Of a stretch of DNA of 64,000 nt, positions 63,653-64,000 are shown in pieces. The stretch is from Paracoccus chinensis (GTDB taxonomy: Bacteria > Pseudomonadota > Alphaproteobacteria > Rhodobacterales > Rhodobacteraceae), in assembly GCF_900102885.1 (NCBI RefSeq), contig NZ_FNGE01000003.1, positions 124,001 through 188,000 on the forward strand. Reading direction: 5' to 3'. The notes beneath the pieces were generated by a model, which saw only the letters and a list, made by a program, of their open reading frames with translations, ran no database searches and had not been told where the DNA came from. The translations under genes were made by a program, and so were the position numbers. Each line of letters opens with the position of its first letter. Positions within the stretch are counted from its first letter, which is position 1.

Positions 63653-64000
63653 TCAGGCGCCGCCCTGAACCCGTTCTTCCGCCTTGCTCAGGAAGACCCG
63701 CGGCTCGGGGCGTTCGCTGCTGGCATAGGCAACCGCGAATTCGCGGCTGTTGTGCATCCAGCCGAAGCGGCCGTCGGGGGTCAGGGCGATGCCCCCGGCC
63801 TCGCCGCCGATGTCGGCCACGTGGCGTACGGCCAGCTCCAGCGCGGCGTCCGGCTCCATCTGCCCGAGCGCGTGCATGACCCGTGCCGCCAGCATCTTGC
63901 GCGCGATATGTTCGCCATCGCCCGAGAAGGCCACCGCGCCGACACCGTTGTCGGCATAATAGCCGCAGCCCGGCATTGCCGAGTCGCCCATGCGCCCGAC
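63653..64000 (-). CDS. Isoaspartyl peptidase/L-asparaginase (Ntn-hydrolase), C-terminal part, cut by window end
   Basis: The last part of a plant-type asparaginase/isoaspartyl peptidase. The segment VGRMGDSAMPGCGYYAD, with GAVAFSGDGEHIARKMLAAR after it, matches the beta subunit just after the catalytic Thr, which lies beyond the window. The frame stays open through position 64000, so ATG 63991 is not the start. It would remove isoaspartyl dipeptides or asparagine side chains. Gap 63543-63652 to the RTX gene shows nothing notable. Confidence 0.85.
   Translation of the reverse strand, partial: VGRMGDSAMPGCGYYADNGVGAVAFSGDGEHIARKMLAARVMHALGQMEPDAALELAVRHVADIGGEAGGIALTPDGRFGWMHNSREFAVAYASSERPEPRVFLSKAEERVQGGA

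Overview
The window is a GC-rich (roughly two-thirds G+C) bacterial chromosome segment packed with about 67 protein genes. Gene content and order point to an alphaproteobacterium of the Rhodobacteraceae, most like Paracoccus: cobT; hisS-hisZ-hisG; yajC-secD-secF followed by an Mth938-like gene and ccmABCDG (the hel order of Rhodobacter); a TakP-type TRAP transporter; bolA beside a CGFS glutaredoxin; and short GC-rich hairpin repeats at gene ends. The species assignment is inference. I saw no rRNA, tRNA, CRISPR array, insertion sequence, phage or integrase gene. This looks like core chromosome rather than a genomic island.

Layout: 1-1.6 kb, an FMN reductase divergent from an HxlR regulator, with a shared palindrome between them, plus a secreted coiled-coil protein. 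1.7-10.98 kb, cobT, a patatin-like lipoprotein, an M24 aminopeptidase, a GlcD/Dld-type FAD dehydrogenase, a GH25 lysozyme-like lipoprotein and aspS. 11.1-15.8 kb, a DUF1800-DUF1501 pair, a TerC membrane protein and a SIMPL protein with a His/Met-rich tail. 16-19.6 kb, a very large one-TM protein that looks like a GspL/PilM-like head joined to a PilP/GspC-like tail by a Pro/Ala-rich linker. 19.6-26.5 kb, a lipoprotein, gatB, a DUF4177 protein, slyX, hisS-hisZ-hisG and a DUF2171 protein. 26.6-34.2 kb, ftsY, class I aldolase, a small TM protein, pgk, chaC, two tandem cyclophilins and cardiolipin synthase. 34.2-40.3 kb, an NAPE-PLD-like metallohydrolase, a YqjD/YqjE-like envelope pair, grxD-bolA, a PoxB-like ThDP enzyme, pcm and a small GNAT protein. 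40.4-52.9 kb, a transport block: tctCBA, a TonB receptor, a TRAP transporter with its binding protein on the opposite strand, and a polyamine-type ABC transporter lacking its own binding protein. 52.9-64 kb, tpiA, an A-type Fe-S carrier, dusA, mazG, yajC-secDF, Mth938-like, ccmABCDG, an RTX-repeat protein and a truncated isoaspartyl peptidase.

Functional themes are glycolysis (tpiA, pgk, class I aldolase), translation and tRNA (aspS, hisS, gatB, dusA), protein export and cytochrome c maturation (secDF, ftsY, ccm), Fe-S handling (bolA, grxD, HesB) and uptake of organic acids. The most interesting non-genic signal is a set of sites matching the alphaproteobacterial general-stress sigma factor (EcfG) consensus GGAAC-N16/17-CGTT. 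Four are exact and two have one mismatch. All lie in intergenic DNA in the correct orientation before small envelope, repair or unknown genes. A second signal is a dispersed double-hairpin intergenic element present in four copies.
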